A stretch of 64,000 nucleotides of DNA from Paralithodes platypus. Lineage: Eukaryota; Arthropoda; Malacostraca; Decapoda; Lithodidae. Each line of letters starts with the position of its first letter. Positions within the stretch are counted from its first letter, which is position 1. Made by a program: the position numbers and the translations under genes. Positions 19,033 to 30,394 of the stretch are shown in pieces. The notes beneath the pieces are model-generated. The model ran no database searches. It was not told the origin of the DNA and saw only the letters and a program-made list of their open reading frames with translations. Where the stretch lies: positions 35,947,882 to 36,011,881 of the forward strand of contig CM064502.1 of the NCBI GenBank assembly GCA_032716605.1, written 5' to 3'.

Positions 19033-22000
19033 CTAACTTCCTAGTCCTGCCACGTTAGTGGCAGGGCAGTAGTTCCCTTTCCAATGTTCCCTTACCCACT
19101 CTAAACCACTGTTTGGACACTTGATCCTCAGTGTTTTGGAGGACAAGCAACCTAGAAGGGTCACTAGATCTGTTGTTGCTTGATTTCCTTTGTACTCCTT
19201 TGTACTCCTTTGTACCCTTGATAAACAATCCGCGATCACATTGTCACATCCAGCAATATGACGGATGTCCAGGTTATACTCCTGCAACATCAAAGACCAC
19301 CTGGTCAGTCTCATATTGCGATTGTGAAATTGATTCAGGAATCTCAAAGGGTGATGATCAGTGTAGATAACCACGACTGGGCCATAGGCTGGAACATACA
19401 CCTCGAAGTGCCTGAGCGACAGCACAATCGCCAGTAATTCCTTTTCTATTGTAGAATAGTTCTTTTGTGCAGCATTGAACTTCTTAGAAAAGAAACTTAC
19501 TGGGTGTTCCACACCTTCATTGTCTGTCTGTAGCAAGACGGCACCAGCCCCTACACCACTAGCATCTGTTGCCAGCTGAAAAGGCCTGTTAAAGTCTGGG
19601 GCCCTGAGTATCGGGTGAGTACATAGCAAATGTTTCACCAAAGTGAAAGCCTTTTCACACTCAGGTGCCCACAAAAACTTTTTGTCTTTAGATAACAAAT
19701 CTGTGAGAGGTGCCAACACCGTTGAGTAACCTTTTATGAAGCGTCTGTAGTAGCCTATCATACCCAAGAATCTCATAATCTGCTTCTTGGTTGTTGGGTG
19801 CGGAAATTTATTGATAGCCTGTACCTTGTTCTGAGGAGGGCACACCTGTCCCCTTCCCACTACAAACCCAAGGTACTGCACAGTGGCTTTTACGAAGTCA
19901 CACTTTGCCAAATTTACTACCAGACCTGCTTCACTAAGTTTCCGGAACAAGGTCTCAAGGTGCTCACAATGGCTCTCAAAGTCGTCATCATAAATGATTA
20001 CATCGTCCAAATATACGGTGCAATTTGGAATGTCCTTTACAATTTCATTCATCAGGTTCTGAAACGTTGCTGGTGCATTCTTAAGTCCGTAAGGCATAAC
20101 ATTACACCGGTAGGTACTCCCGTCCACAACAAAACCACATACCTCTTTAGCACGCTCGGACAAAGGTACTTGCCAGTAACCTTTTACTAAATCTACTTTA
20201 GACAAAAAACGAGCATTACCAATTTTGTCAACACTATCATCAACCCGAGGAAGAGGATATGGGTTAGTTGGAGTCAAACCGTTTAACCTACGGAAATCAA
20301 TACAAAAGCGTACCTTGCCATCTGGCTTAGGCTGCAGTGTTACGGGGCAAGTCCACTTAACTGTGCCTTTCTCTATCAACCCTCTACCGAGCATATACTC
20401 CAACTCATCCCTCAGAGCTGGTAGTTTTATGGGGGGCACACGGTACGGGATTGACTTAAAGGGTAGATGGTCCCCCACGTCAACATCATGCATAGCCTGA
20501 GTAGTGAGGCCTGGGTGTTCAGCAAATACAGTGGGGTATGAACCGAACAACTGACGGATAGCATCAAACTGCGGCTCAGGCAAATGAGCTATAGCCTCGT
20601 CAGCCCTTAGGCTCGAGTTCCCCGCCCACTGATCCGCTGAAACATGTTGATCCCAGCTATCCTCCTCTGAAGCTTGACTGTCCCCCTCTCCTTCTCCACC
20701 ACGGCCCCAACAAGCCAACACAGGGACAGTGAGAGGCTCAGAGGGGCGCCTCACATACTCTTTAATAAGGTTCACGTGACATAACTGGTTCTTTTTCCTC
20801 CTGTCTGGAGTGGCAACAAGGTAATCTAAGTCTGAAATTTGTTCTACAACTTTATAAGGTCCAGTGTACTTCGCAGAGAGGGGGTTACCAACCAAAGGCA
20901 ACAAAATTAATACCTCTTGTCCTACAGTGAACTTCCGGAGCCTCACTTTGCGATCATACCTGTCCTTCATCAAAGCTTGTGATTCTGTCAAATTTCTACC
21001 TGCCATCTCCAGACTCTTAAGCATGCGCTCACGGCTTTCAAGCACATACTTTAATAATGGACAAGGCTGCACAGTCCCCTCCCAAATTTCTTTCAGCATG
21101 TTAAGGGGGCCCCTGACACGGTGTCCAAAAATCAGCTCGTTTGGACTAAATCCCAGGCTCTCACCAGGTACCTCCCGAGCAGCAAACAGCACATAAGGCA
21201 ATCCAAGATCCCAATCCATACCGTTGTCAGCACAATAACACCTGAGCATGCTTTTAAGTGTAGCATGCCACCGCTCAAGCACCCCTTGACTCTCAGGGTG
21301 ATACGCTGACGATACTACTGCTCGTATCCCATGCTGTTGCATTGTTTGCTTGAACATGTTGGAGGTGAAATTAGATCCCTGATCAGACTGAATCTCCTCC
21401 GGGTACCCGTACCTTGAGAAGTACCACAACAAGTTACTGACTACCGTCTTAGCCATTCCATTTTTCATAGGGTATGCATCGGGGTATCTAGTGGCAACAT
21501 CCATTATGGTTAACAAAAATGTATTTCCCGCCTTAGTGGGAGGGAGTGGACCAACCATGTCAACAATAATTTTACTAAAGGGTGGCCCAATCACAGGAAT
21601 AGGGTGTAACGGAGCCTTAGGAATAACTTGGTTCGGTTTCCCGACACGTTGACAAATATCACATGAGTTTATCCATGACTGCACATGAGACTTCATCCCC
21701 GGCCACCAAAACAATTTCCCCAAAGCCGCCACCGTTTTTCTCACCCCTAGATGTCCTGCCAGTGGTGTGTCATGCGCCAACCTCAGTAGGCTATCCCTGC
21801 ACTCCCGTGGCACCACCAACTGGTCCACTACTCCGGACCCCTTTTGCCAACTACGTTTAGGGTCTTGAAAACGCCTATAGAGGATGCCTTCTAAATACAA
21901 AAAATCTCCTGGCTGTGCATCGCCGTCCTCGTCGAGCTCTACAGCTCCATTAGCACACGTTTGGAGCTCAGGGTCCTCTAGTTGCAACCGACGTATATCT

Positions 22001-24263
22001 GAGGGTGCCAAGCGATCTAACTGCTCCCGGAGCAATGCATGACCTTCCCCGATACTGGCCTGCTCCCTCTGTCTCTCTCGATGTACATAACATTGCTGTC
22101 GTGGAGACTCGTCATGCCCAGCCTCGTCCCTCTCGATGACAGGCCCAGGGGCTACTCCAGAATTAAGTAATGGTGCTAATACTGAATCACCCAGGAGAGC
22201 CGCCGAGTCAAAACTCTTAAAACCAACTCCAGCTTTAGCCTCCTCCTGTTGATCGTTCCTCCGCTGGTCTGAAGACGGAGGACTAGGCTGTGACACTTTA
22301 GCTGCCCGAGCTCGGGTGACAACACACGCCATGGGTTGTGTCTGGCACCGCTCGACCCACTCTTGCTCTTCCCTACTCACGTCGGCCGGCCCCCCGGCAA
22401 CGACTAAGGGTAGAACCTCAGAAGCGGGCATTGCAAAGTCGTTGCCGAGAAGAAGGTCGACGCCCTCCACTGGCAGTTTCTCCACAATCCCGACATCCAA
22501 TTCACGTGCCACACCATCCACCTCCAACTCCAACCGCACCAGCGGGTATGACCGAGTTGCATTAATACCCTGCACCACTACCACCCGAGCCGCATTTATA
22601 GGGTAGCCAGTCAAGTTTGTCATCAGAGTCTGGGAAGCACCTGTATCACGCAAGACCTCTACTCCATGCTTGCGCCCCGCCCACATCACGCAACCCCGCC
22701 CTCTATGGTCGCAAAAAACATCCTGAGCAGGGTTCGAGCCTCCCAGGTGTTTCTGCATTGGCTGTGTCTCAGCCTCTGACGAACTGCCCCGGGCAAACTC
22801 AGATGACTTCGGAGACACACCAATGTTGCAGGCCAAAGACACAGCTGCTGTAGGTGGTTTGCTAGGACAGACTCTTGCAAAGTGCCCCTTTTTATGACAT
22901 TGATAACACTCCAACTCCCCTTTGGGCTTCCCTTGGTACTGGGAAGGGCCCGGCCCCTTCTTAAATGGGACGGTGCTAGTCTTGTGGTCAGTCTTGGTAT
23001 CATGGCTCTTGTACTTGTTTGCATAAGGTATATCACTAACTCGGGAGGGTGGGGCGTCACGCCCCTTGTTACCTGCCTCACTACGCTGGGCAGACCCGCA
23101 CCCACGAATTAGTGATAGCCGGAGGTCAGCCATCTCAGCTGCCTCCTGTAGAGTTTTTGGGTTCTTTTCTTTAATAGTTAAAGTCATTTCTGCACCAGTA
23201 CACTTATAAAACTGCTCGAGCACAAACAGCTCAGTCAACTGTTCGGCCGTCTCAGCTTTCTCAGAACGTGTCCAGTTTTTAAGTGCATCTTTTAAGTCCC
23301 GGGCATGTTCAAGAAAGGTCGCCTCCCTAGTCTTTGTAACACCCCGAAACTTCAATCGATATGTTTCCGGTTGCAACTCGTATGCCCGTAGGACAGCTCT
23401 CTTCAATTCTGGGTAGTCAATGCAAGACTCTAAAGGCAGTGCATCATAAGCCTTCAGACCCTTACCCGTAAGTCTTGAGGAGACTAGAGCTGCCCACTTC
23501 TCTTCATGCCAATTATGCTCCCTACACTTCTTCTCAAAACGATTAAAAAATTCTGTGACTTCAGTTTCACTAAATACCGGCACCAATTTGACTAATTGGG
23601 CCAAGGACTGTTCTCGTACTTGGCCCTCACGGCCCATCCGAGTCCCTGTCGACTCTGCACGAGTCTTATCTAAATCTAATTTAGCACAATATTTCTCTGA
23701 GTCGTACCTAAGCTCAGCCTCATGCCTCCTAACCTCAATCTCATGCCTCCTGGTCTCATTCTCCTGCTTCCTAACCTCAATCTTAGCAAGCTCAAGTCTA
23801 AATACCATATCTGGAGACAGGCAGGAAGAGGGAGCTGCCACTACTGAAGGAGGGGGGGCAAAAACTGGGGAACCACCATGTGGACCACCCAAGGGCACTC
23901 CAATCTGCCAATTCTCATCCCTCTGTGGGAGAGTGCTAACCTCCGGTAACTGAGTGGACGGCACTGTGGGAGTCGAGTGAGAGGGGATCTGGGGAGGAAC
24001 CCCCCCAAACGCCCTCTCCTCCGAAACCCCATGTCGCCCACGCAACACCCAGGAAATCAGCTCCCCCTTGGACATCCCTACTACATTGGAAATGCCCAAA
24101 ACCTTGGCTATCAGGTGCAAGCCACAAACATCCACCCCAGTCAGCCTCTCCTCCGTCACGTGGTACCGCTTACTCACAAAAACTCAGCATCCTCCTCACT
24201 GGTTACTAACGGCACACCTTCAAATGGCATCTCTCGCTCATCGTCAGTGCTAATGCACGACAT
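19033..24263 (-). CDS. Gag-pol polyprotein of element A (gag-PR-INT-RT-RH)
   Basis: One open frame of 1,714 residues (19033-24177), preceded by an ATG at 24263 whose frame meets a stop and is shifted near 24180, so the extreme N-terminus is damaged. Order, by residue of the open frame: a charged helical region ~130-180; a gag core resembling the SCAN fold (FRGVTKTREATFLEHARDL near 280); a zinc knuckle CYQCHKKGHFARVC near 425; protease DTGAS near 512 with LLLGNDFA; integrase HHCC finger (HLGVRKT, CDIC) ~800-842; D in VDMVGP, D in QSDQGSNF near 932, E in ESQGVLERW near 964; RT FCIDFRRLNG near 1294 and YLDD near 1391; RNase H ATDAS near 1534, then CDNVIADCLSR near 1645. All catalytic residues I could check are present. 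Integrase upstream of RT marks the Gmr1 clade of Ty3/Gypsy. Confidence 0.92.
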
Positions 24264-24456
24264 ACTGAAGTCCACAAACAAATTCTCGAGACAAAAGTGT
24301 TAAACTTCCTATGCAAGCACTAATTACTAAATTAACTGGAGTCTCTTAAATGCTTTACTAATTGCCATACACAAAAAATATTCTTCAATATGCACGCTAA
24401 AATACAAACAAACAAATGTTGTACAACTCTGCAAAAATGTATACTGTTCACAAAAT

Positions 24457-24473
24457 CCTAAGCAAGGTCGCCA
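24457..24473 (-). other. Primer binding site of element A
   Basis: In element orientation TGGCGACCTTGCTTAGG starts two bases after the 5' LTR end (GTAACA). The same TGGCGACC follows the 5' LTR of elements B, C and D. It starts with TGG, as expected for pairing with a tRNA CCA end. I cannot assign the tRNA. Confidence 0.75.
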
Positions 24474-24475
24474 TT

Positions 24476-26216
24476 TGTTACGACCTGGCACTCGGGTACA
24501 CAAGGGCTCTCAATCAGGACTCGAGTACGGCTCGCTGCCACAATGGAAACACACGATCCCAACCCCTGAGTACTGCCAGCCGACCAAAAAACACCAATAC
24601 CATCCAGAGTTCAATCTGCTATAACGGGGTATACAAGAACTCGGTACTAGTGTTCAACAACAGACTAATAAAGAGACAGGAATTATCTAGTCTGGTCAAC
24701 AATCAAACAATGAAGTAAGAAACAACAACACCAAAGAATAGTGTTGGCCGAAGCCGAAGTAATCCACCCTTGACTAAGAACTTAAGAAGTCCTCCACCCT
24801 CTACTTCGGATCGGCACTATTACGTTACGTTAATTAATAGTCCTTAAGCATCGAGCAAGGATTCTTCTGATAAAAGTTAGATGCTTCTCGGATGCTCGTA
24901 AGAAGTACGTATCGGATTTTGAACAGCAATTCAATAAGCAAAAAACACTGACAATTAAATACTATTAAAGGTTTAAATTGGCATAAGAATAATTTAAAGA
25001 ATATGCAATAGTAAATGGCAAACATTAAAAAGAAGTACTCCGCAAATGCAACGGCAATAGCCTACTCGGATTGTGCTCGTGGGCCACTAATCACTAAAGT
25101 AGCCAAGCGTGCAACACATGAAATCAATAGTGCATAAACAATATCATACATAAGGAAAGCTTCAATACTATTCTGTATCTACTAATCGAGTAAAGTCTAG
25201 CTGGGGTACTGTGGGCAAAAGGTAGCAGTGACTGAGCAAAAACGGCTCGTAGCCTAGCGAAGTCCTCACAAATGTTTAAAGTATTACGTTAAAACTAACA
25301 AGTGCACTTTGAGAAATCCAGATCCCTTGTATCTGGTTTTCTCCCGGCTCCTTGACAAAGTAAAAACAAACTGTTAATAAAATACAGGGTGGTTAGGCTC
25401 TTGCCCTCACGCACTGTAAATTATTAGCTCAACACAGTCAGCCGCGAAGACAACCTAGGCTTCACTGAACCGAAACGAGTATGCAGGTTTATCGCTTAAC
25501 CACTGCATCAAACAACAACTCGTAACACAGAAAAGCCTTACCCCAGTCTAGCATTACCTAGACTAGCAGAAAACAGGAATAATAATAATAACACACAGGG
25601 AAATGCATATACAAGTGCAACAAACATAAATCAATCCTATTCTAAGTTAACCCTTCCAAAATAGGCTATCTAATAGGCATTATCTCGTGAGAACTCAAGC
25701 GATAATACGTTGGCTGACTAGCTCTGCACCAACGGGACCATGGAAGTTAAAAAGGGTAGGGAAAAGAGGAGATAAGAATGTAAGGTAGTAGAGAAAGTTC
25801 ACATCAGTCAGAAGAATATATATAGTTAGCAAGGGAAATGAGAAGTCGCTCTGCCTAATGAGTTCTGATAAAAAAAAGGCTAGACTTCCCTTTTTATACT
25901 CGGCCCTCTAGTGAGCCCAACATGAACTACTAAGGACCGCCCACTGACAATCATTACGTAATTTCTCTCTCTCCTCTGGGATAGACAAAGGCTTTCATAG
26001 CACTGAGGGGAGGGGGGGAGTGCTAGTGAGTTAGGCCCCCCCCCCCCGCATGTCGCACCCACTGACCCCCAACTGTGGCTGCCGCTTCTCCCATCATTAC
26101 AAATAAGTTTTACATACAATACTTATAACTAATGATATAAAATAGAACTCGTTGACTCAGATGAAAACAAAATACATATTCATATTACTTATAGTACAAT
26201 GGCTCACATGAACTAA
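24476..26216 (-). repeat. 5' LTR of element A, outer end missing
   Basis: It matches 12377-14203 up to an AACTAA at 26211-26216; the ~120 bp that should follow (the element's first bases, beginning TGTGACGC) are replaced by LINE sequence. The promoter region may still be present (TATATATA near 25818, minus direction). The G and C runs near 26000-26047 are shorter than in the other LTR. Confidence 0.88.
25311..25343 (-). promoter_or_regulatory. LTR hairpin, element A (5' LTR copy)
   Basis: Identical to the copy at 13168-13200: outer stem GAGAAA/TTTCTC and inner stem CCAGAT (25318-25323)/ATCTGG (25331-25336). Confidence 0.65.
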
Positions 26217-28268
26217 ACAAACCCCAAAAAACTCTACAAAACACTAAACAGCATCACACTTTCCAACAGCAACACAACACAATCACATGCTGCAATCACA
26301 ACAACAGACTCTACTCCTTCATGTAAACAACAAGCAAACAATCTCATCAATCACTTCTCACATGTCAGCCACCTAAAACATCACAAAGACGACCGACGTG
26401 TCATCCGACGTAAGAGACAATTACCCACAGACCCTGACTATACACCCTTCACCAATCACCAGACAAAGCATATCATCAACAATCTCAAGCACTCACCCAC
26501 CTGTGGCCTAGACAACATAAGCAACATACACCTCAGACACCTGGGACCACAAGGCATACAAACACTCACTAACATATCAATCTACAGCTATTCACACAAC
26601 ACAATACCAGACATTTGGAAGCATGGTATCATCATCACATTCCCCAAACCCAACAAAGACCCCACGCTACCCTCCTCGCACCGCCCCATCACACTCCTTT
26701 GCTCCCCCTCCAAAGTCATGGAACGCCTAGTATTACAACTAATTACACCTGACCTACCCCTAGCTCCAACACAACATGGCTTTAGGCCATTGCACTCCAC
26801 AAACACTCTTCTCACAGACCTTACACAAAGAGCTTTTGACAGCATCAACTCAGCTAGACCACCACACAGATCACTATTAGCCACACTCGACATTAGTAAA
26901 GCCTTCGATGCCATCCCCCGCCACAACCTAACAAACAAAATCTACAACACAAACATGCACAACAACACAAAAAGGTGGCTGGCCAACTTCCTAGCAGGCA
27001 GATGTGCACACGTATCTTTTGCCGGTCAGTCATCTAAAATCAGAAACTTTCCAAACGGAGTCCCACAAGGATCCGTCCTATCGCCCGCACTCTTCAATCT
27101 GTACATGCACGATATAACTACACCCAATACGCCCCAAATAAACTTAGCCTCCTATGCAGATGACATAACACTCACATGCACACACCATGACCCAAAAAGA
27201 GCAACAGATCTCTTTCAACCCTATCTCAACACACTACATGGCTGGTGTACTACAAACAGACTTAATCTAGCCCCAGCCAAATCCACCGCAACCCTGCTCA
27301 CAAGCTGGACAGGAGAACACAAATACATCCCTCAACTCACCATAAACAACACACCCCTAACACATACACACACACCCAAAATCCTAGGAGTAACATATGA
27401 TACTCATATGACATTCAAACAGCACACCACAAACATTAAAAAGAAACTGACACCCAGACTTAACGCCCTCAGGTCACTTGCTCACACAAAATTTGGACAC
27501 AACAAAGAAACTACCACCACAGTATATAAACAATACATAAGATCAGTGATGGATTACGCAAGCCCAGCCTGGGCTTCTAACCTAGCTAAAACACATCATA
27601 AGACCTTACAGACTATTCAAAACAAAGCCCTGAAGATCATTACAGGCTGCACAGCTACTGCACCCACAGATCACCTACATCAAGAAACCAAAATCCTCAA
27701 AGTCAAAGACCATCTGGACATGAGAGGCACTCAATTCCTGGCAGCAGCCTCCACGAACCAAGACCACCCACTAAACTACATGGCAACATACTCACAGACA
27801 CCAAGAAATATCAAAACAACACCCAGCACACGGTATCACACACAATTATTGTCCTCTCTCCCTCCCTGCCCACCCCGAACCAACTTCCAGAGGCAAATCC
27901 ATACTCATATCTCTCACCGATCCATTCACTCACTCACAGACAACACGCAGCTGCATGCACGACCTCCCGAAATCCATCCTTCCGAATCCTCCCTTCCTCG
28001 CGAGGACAGAGTCCACCTGGCCAGGCTGAGATGCGGACACCATCCAGCTCTCCTGAGCTATCAGAAGAGACTGGATGACTCCGTTGTCGACGCCTGCCCG
28101 GGATGTAACACAGCACCCCATACCATTAAACACATCATAGAAGACTGCATTTCACACAACCACTTACGCCAACAACACAATCTACACTCAATGAGAGCTC
28201 TGTGGGAAAGCCCGATCGTGGCCATGGCCTTCCTCAGGGACTCGGGGCTATTCGGCCAGGCAGCTTAG
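26217..28268 (+). CDS. LINE reverse transcriptase with C-terminal zinc-knuckle-like region, partial
   Basis: The frame is open from 26217; the first internal ATG is 26718. RT motifs: THNHQ-like linker then CGLDNISN, SSHRPITLLCSPSKVME, QHGFRPLHST, ATLDISKAFDAIPRH, NGVPQGSVLSP and the catalytic SYADDITLT. The C-terminal region has VHLARLRCGHHP and a Cys/His cluster CPGCNTAPHTIKHIIEDC near the end. The product ends in FLRDSGLFGQAA. I know this combination from arthropod Jockey/I-like LINEs. Endonuclease and ORF1 are missing, so it cannot move itself. It is intact over its length. Confidence 0.85.
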   Translation, partial: TNPKKLYKTLNSITLSNSNTTQSHAAITTTDSTPSCKQQANNLINHFSHVSHLKHHKDDRRVIRRKRQLPTDPDYTPFTNHQTKHIINNLKHSPTCGLDNISNIHLRHLGPQGIQTLTNISIYSYSHNTIPDIWKHGIIITFPKPNKDPTLPSSHRPITLLCSPSKVMERLVLQLITPDLPLAPTQHGFRPLHSTNTLLTDLTQRAFDSINSARPPHRSLLATLDISKAFDAIPRHNLTNKIYNTNMHNNTKRWLANFLAGRCAHVSFAGQSSKIRNFPNGVPQGSVLSPALFNLYMHDITTPNTPQINLASYADDITLTCTHHDPKRATDLFQPYLNTLHGWCTTNRLNLAPAKSTATLLTSWTGEHKYIPQLTINNTPLTHTHTPKILGVTYDTHMTFKQHTTNIKKKLTPRLNALRSLAHTKFGHNKETTTTVYKQYIRSVMDYASPAWASNLAKTHHKTLQTIQNKALKIITGCTATAPTDHLHQETKILKVKDHLDMRGTQFLAAASTNQDHPLNYMATYSQTPRNIKTTPSTRYHTQLLSSLPPCPPRTNFQRQIHTHISHRSIHSLTDNTQLHARPPEIHPSESSLPREDRVHLARLRCGHHPALLSYQKRLDDSVVDACPGCNTAPHTIKHIIEDCISHNHLRQQHNLHSMRALWESPIVAMAFLRDSGLFGQAA

Positions 28269-28291
28269 GGAACAACAACAACAACAACAAC
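28269..28291 (+). repeat. (AAC)n LINE tail
   Basis: About seven AAC units follow the stop codon directly. The second copy at 28756 has the same tail in reverse (GTT), so this is the family's 3' end rather than a chance microsatellite. Confidence 0.8.
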
Positions 28292-28755
28292 TACTGACTA
28301 GAGAAAGTAAAAGAGGCCTAAATATATTATATTAATTTTAAATCATCTATATAATGCAAACAGTAAATTTCAATAGTAAAATATAAAATGACTTACTGTA
28401 CAATCAGCTATGAGTTGCCGCGACAATGGGCAATGACTAACTGAACACAAACAAGAAAAAAACACAAAATACCAACCCCTTAATTTATTAAGGTGTTGAA
28501 TTGAATTCGAAAAAGATTCATGATCAGTTATTAATAACTGTTCATGAATAACTATCATAATAACTATTATCATAAAACACAGTTGAATACATTTATTTTA
28601 ACAAAGTGGAAGCAATAACTAATGAAAGACAAGTTTCAAGTATCAAAAACTAATGTACATCGTTCCAATTGTGCGTCAAATTAGTAGAGAGGTGAAGATG
28701 TAAGAAAGCGTGAGGCGAACTGGAGCTGAGGCGTTGTTGTCGTGAGGCAAAGTGG
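28292..28755. other. AT-rich sequence, no gene
   Basis: It holds short inverted repeats (for example GTTATTAATAAC near 28529 and ATTCATGATC against GTTCATGAAT nearby). Near 28711-28755 there are GAGGCG repeats like those at 29.2 kb, so this may be the outer part of Gypsy element E cut by the next LINE fragment. Confidence 0.4.
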
Positions 28756-28990
28756 TTGTTGTTGTTGTTGTTGTTGTTCCCCAAGCTGCCTGGCCGAACA
28801 GCCCCAAGGCCCCGAGCAAGGCCAAGGCCATAACTGAGCGCCCCCACAGAACCCTCCCCGCCGACCACAATAAAGCCTGGGTGACCGAAGCCACTCCATG
28901 GCGGGGAGCTTGAGGAGGGTGCAGAAACGCCCGGGAAACCAAAGCCCCACCCAGGGCCCTGTGCCCCTCAGCAATTATGAAGAGAAATTT
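28756..28990 (-). pseudogene. 3' end of an AAC-tailed LINE (second copy, inverted)
   Basis: A (GTT)n run at 28756-28778 is the reversed AAC tail. The adjacent minus-strand frame ends in LLGALGLFGQAAWG, the same terminus as the LINE at 26.2-28.3 kb. Only a short C-terminal piece is recognisable, and the inner border is approximate. Confidence 0.6.
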
Positions 28991-29175
28991 GAGGGGCAAG
29001 GGAAAAATGTGACGCTTTGGCTTCCAATCTTGGTAGATTGGGAGGTCAATCCACGTTAGAGACGCCGTCACTTGAGATCTAGAAAATATATAAGTAAAAG
29101 GAACAGTCAGAGTAAGCTATGGGTATGGCAGAGATTGCTCAGTTCTCACTCTGATAGACCAGCCCATCACCACAA

Positions 29176-29275
29176 AGTGGTAGTGAGGCGTAGTGGTTAC
29201 AAGGCGAAATGGTTGTAAGGCGTTGTGGTCATGAGGCGAAGAGACCAAGGCGAAGTGGTAATGAGGCGAAGTGGC
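29176..29275 (+). repeat. Degenerate 15-16-bp tandem repeat (AGGCGAAGTGGTAAT)
   Basis: About six units with consensus near GAGGCGAAGTGGTAAT. Similar units recur at 28711-28755 beyond the inverted LINE fragment. It covers the 3' end of the element E coding frame. Confidence 0.65.
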
Positions 29276-30394
29276 CTGCTCCCAGATTGGGAATATGAAG
29301 GCAAAGTGACAGATGGAGAGAGTTGAATAAGTATAGATACGGGAGTGATAGAATGTTGAGTAGGAAGGTTGGGTGGTGCAGAAACAGTGCGAGAAGGCAA
29401 GGTGGGTATGGGAGTGTGCACGAGAGGTGAAGGAAGTGATGGTGGAAGGGGTGTGGGTGTGTTAGATAGGTGTTGAGGAATAGATGAGTGAGTCCTAGGT
29501 AAGTTGTTCAGATCGATAGGAGGTTTTTGTTGGCGTGAGGGAGAGACAGGTAAAAGCAGCTCAGGAAGGGTGGGCTCTGTGGATCCTAGTTTGTGATTAT
29601 TAGTTGCAGGCAACATGTCATTCTGATCAGGATTAGCAAGCATTACATTAGTGTCATTGATAGGCTGAAATCTACGTACATGCCTGTTACGATATGTGCG
29701 TGACTCACCGAAATAATTAATGGTAATTTGATAACAGTTAGGTACAGCTAAAATCTCGAAAGGACCCTTGAATCTAGGCTTTAATTTGGATGGAACTGCT
29801 AGTGCTAGGTGTGCAACCATGAAGAGATCACCAATGCAATGTGGGCTGGCTTCAGGTGTTTCATCTGGTTGAAGGTCTTGTACGTATTGTATTTGTCGTA
29901 GCCGGTTCTTGAGGTGTACGAGGGACTGGTCGATGTTGGAGGAGGGCTCATACGGGGCAGCTAGATGACCGAGGGGAAGAAGTAAAGGGGTTATTCCAAA
30001 TACTCGCTCGTGGGGTGAAATTCCGTCTTCTCTTGGGCAGGTGTTGATTCCCCATTGCACAATTTTTACTTGACTGGACCAATCCTTGTAATCCATTTGT
30101 TGCAGTCTAGTCCGGATTTGATTTGCAATGGTTCGGTGGCTCCTTTCACAGATGGAGTTCCCTTGGGGCCAGTAAGGAAAAGAATGGCTGATCTTGAACC
30201 CACACATTAATGAGAGTTGTGACCAGATATGTCTAGTAAATTCAGGGGTGTTGTCAGAATGAATGGCTTCAGGCAAGCCAAAATAAGGAAAGACATGTTG
30301 AATGAGAGCTTCTGCAACAGAAATGGCTGAGTGTTCTTTGGCTGGGCAGGCAATGACATACTTGGAGTAGGTATCGACAAAAGTGATGATATAT
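29197..30394 (-). pseudogene. Element E integrase, second part, and C-terminal tail
   Basis: It continues the integrase catalytic core: D in ITFVDTYSKYV near 30370, D in AIHSDN near 30260 and E in GNSICERSHRT near 30170, with the spacing of a DDE core. A Pro/Ser/Thr-rich tail follows with a possible chromo-like GPFEILAVPN region near 29760. The frame is open to the stop at 29197. The upstream part continues across element B at 38184. The open frame running into the LTR at 30456 is an artefact of the insertion. Confidence 0.85.

Larger units (their letters stand above)
12377..26216 (-). mobile_element. Element A: Gmr1-like Gypsy LTR retrotransposon (interrupted)
   Basis: Minus-strand LTR element. 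The 3' LTR is at 12377-14203, the polypurine tract at 14204-14219, the gag-pol frame at 19033-24177, the primer site at 24457-24473 and the 5' LTR at 24476-26216. A CR1-like LINE of about 4.4 kb is inserted between the polypurine side and the end of pol. The domain order gag-PR-INT-RT-RNaseH places integrase ahead of RT, which is characteristic of the Gmr1 group of Ty3/Gypsy elements. The last ~120 bp of the 5' LTR (its outer end) is missing where the LINE at 26217 begins, so the target duplication cannot be seen. The two LTRs are highly similar apart from a ~50-bp gap near 12389 and the G/C tracts. Confidence 0.9.
26217..28291 (+). mobile_element. 5'-truncated Jockey/I-like LINE with an (AAC)n tail
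   Basis: It starts abruptly in the linker before the RT domain at the point where the element A LTR stops, and ends in an AAC run right after the stop codon. It is 5'-truncated. The missing LTR end is not found on the other side, so insertion was accompanied by a deletion or a later rearrangement. Confidence 0.8.

Noticed and set aside
19798..23112. Plus-strand frames opposite the element A gag-pol
   Set aside because: They are shadows of the minus-strand gag-pol frame.
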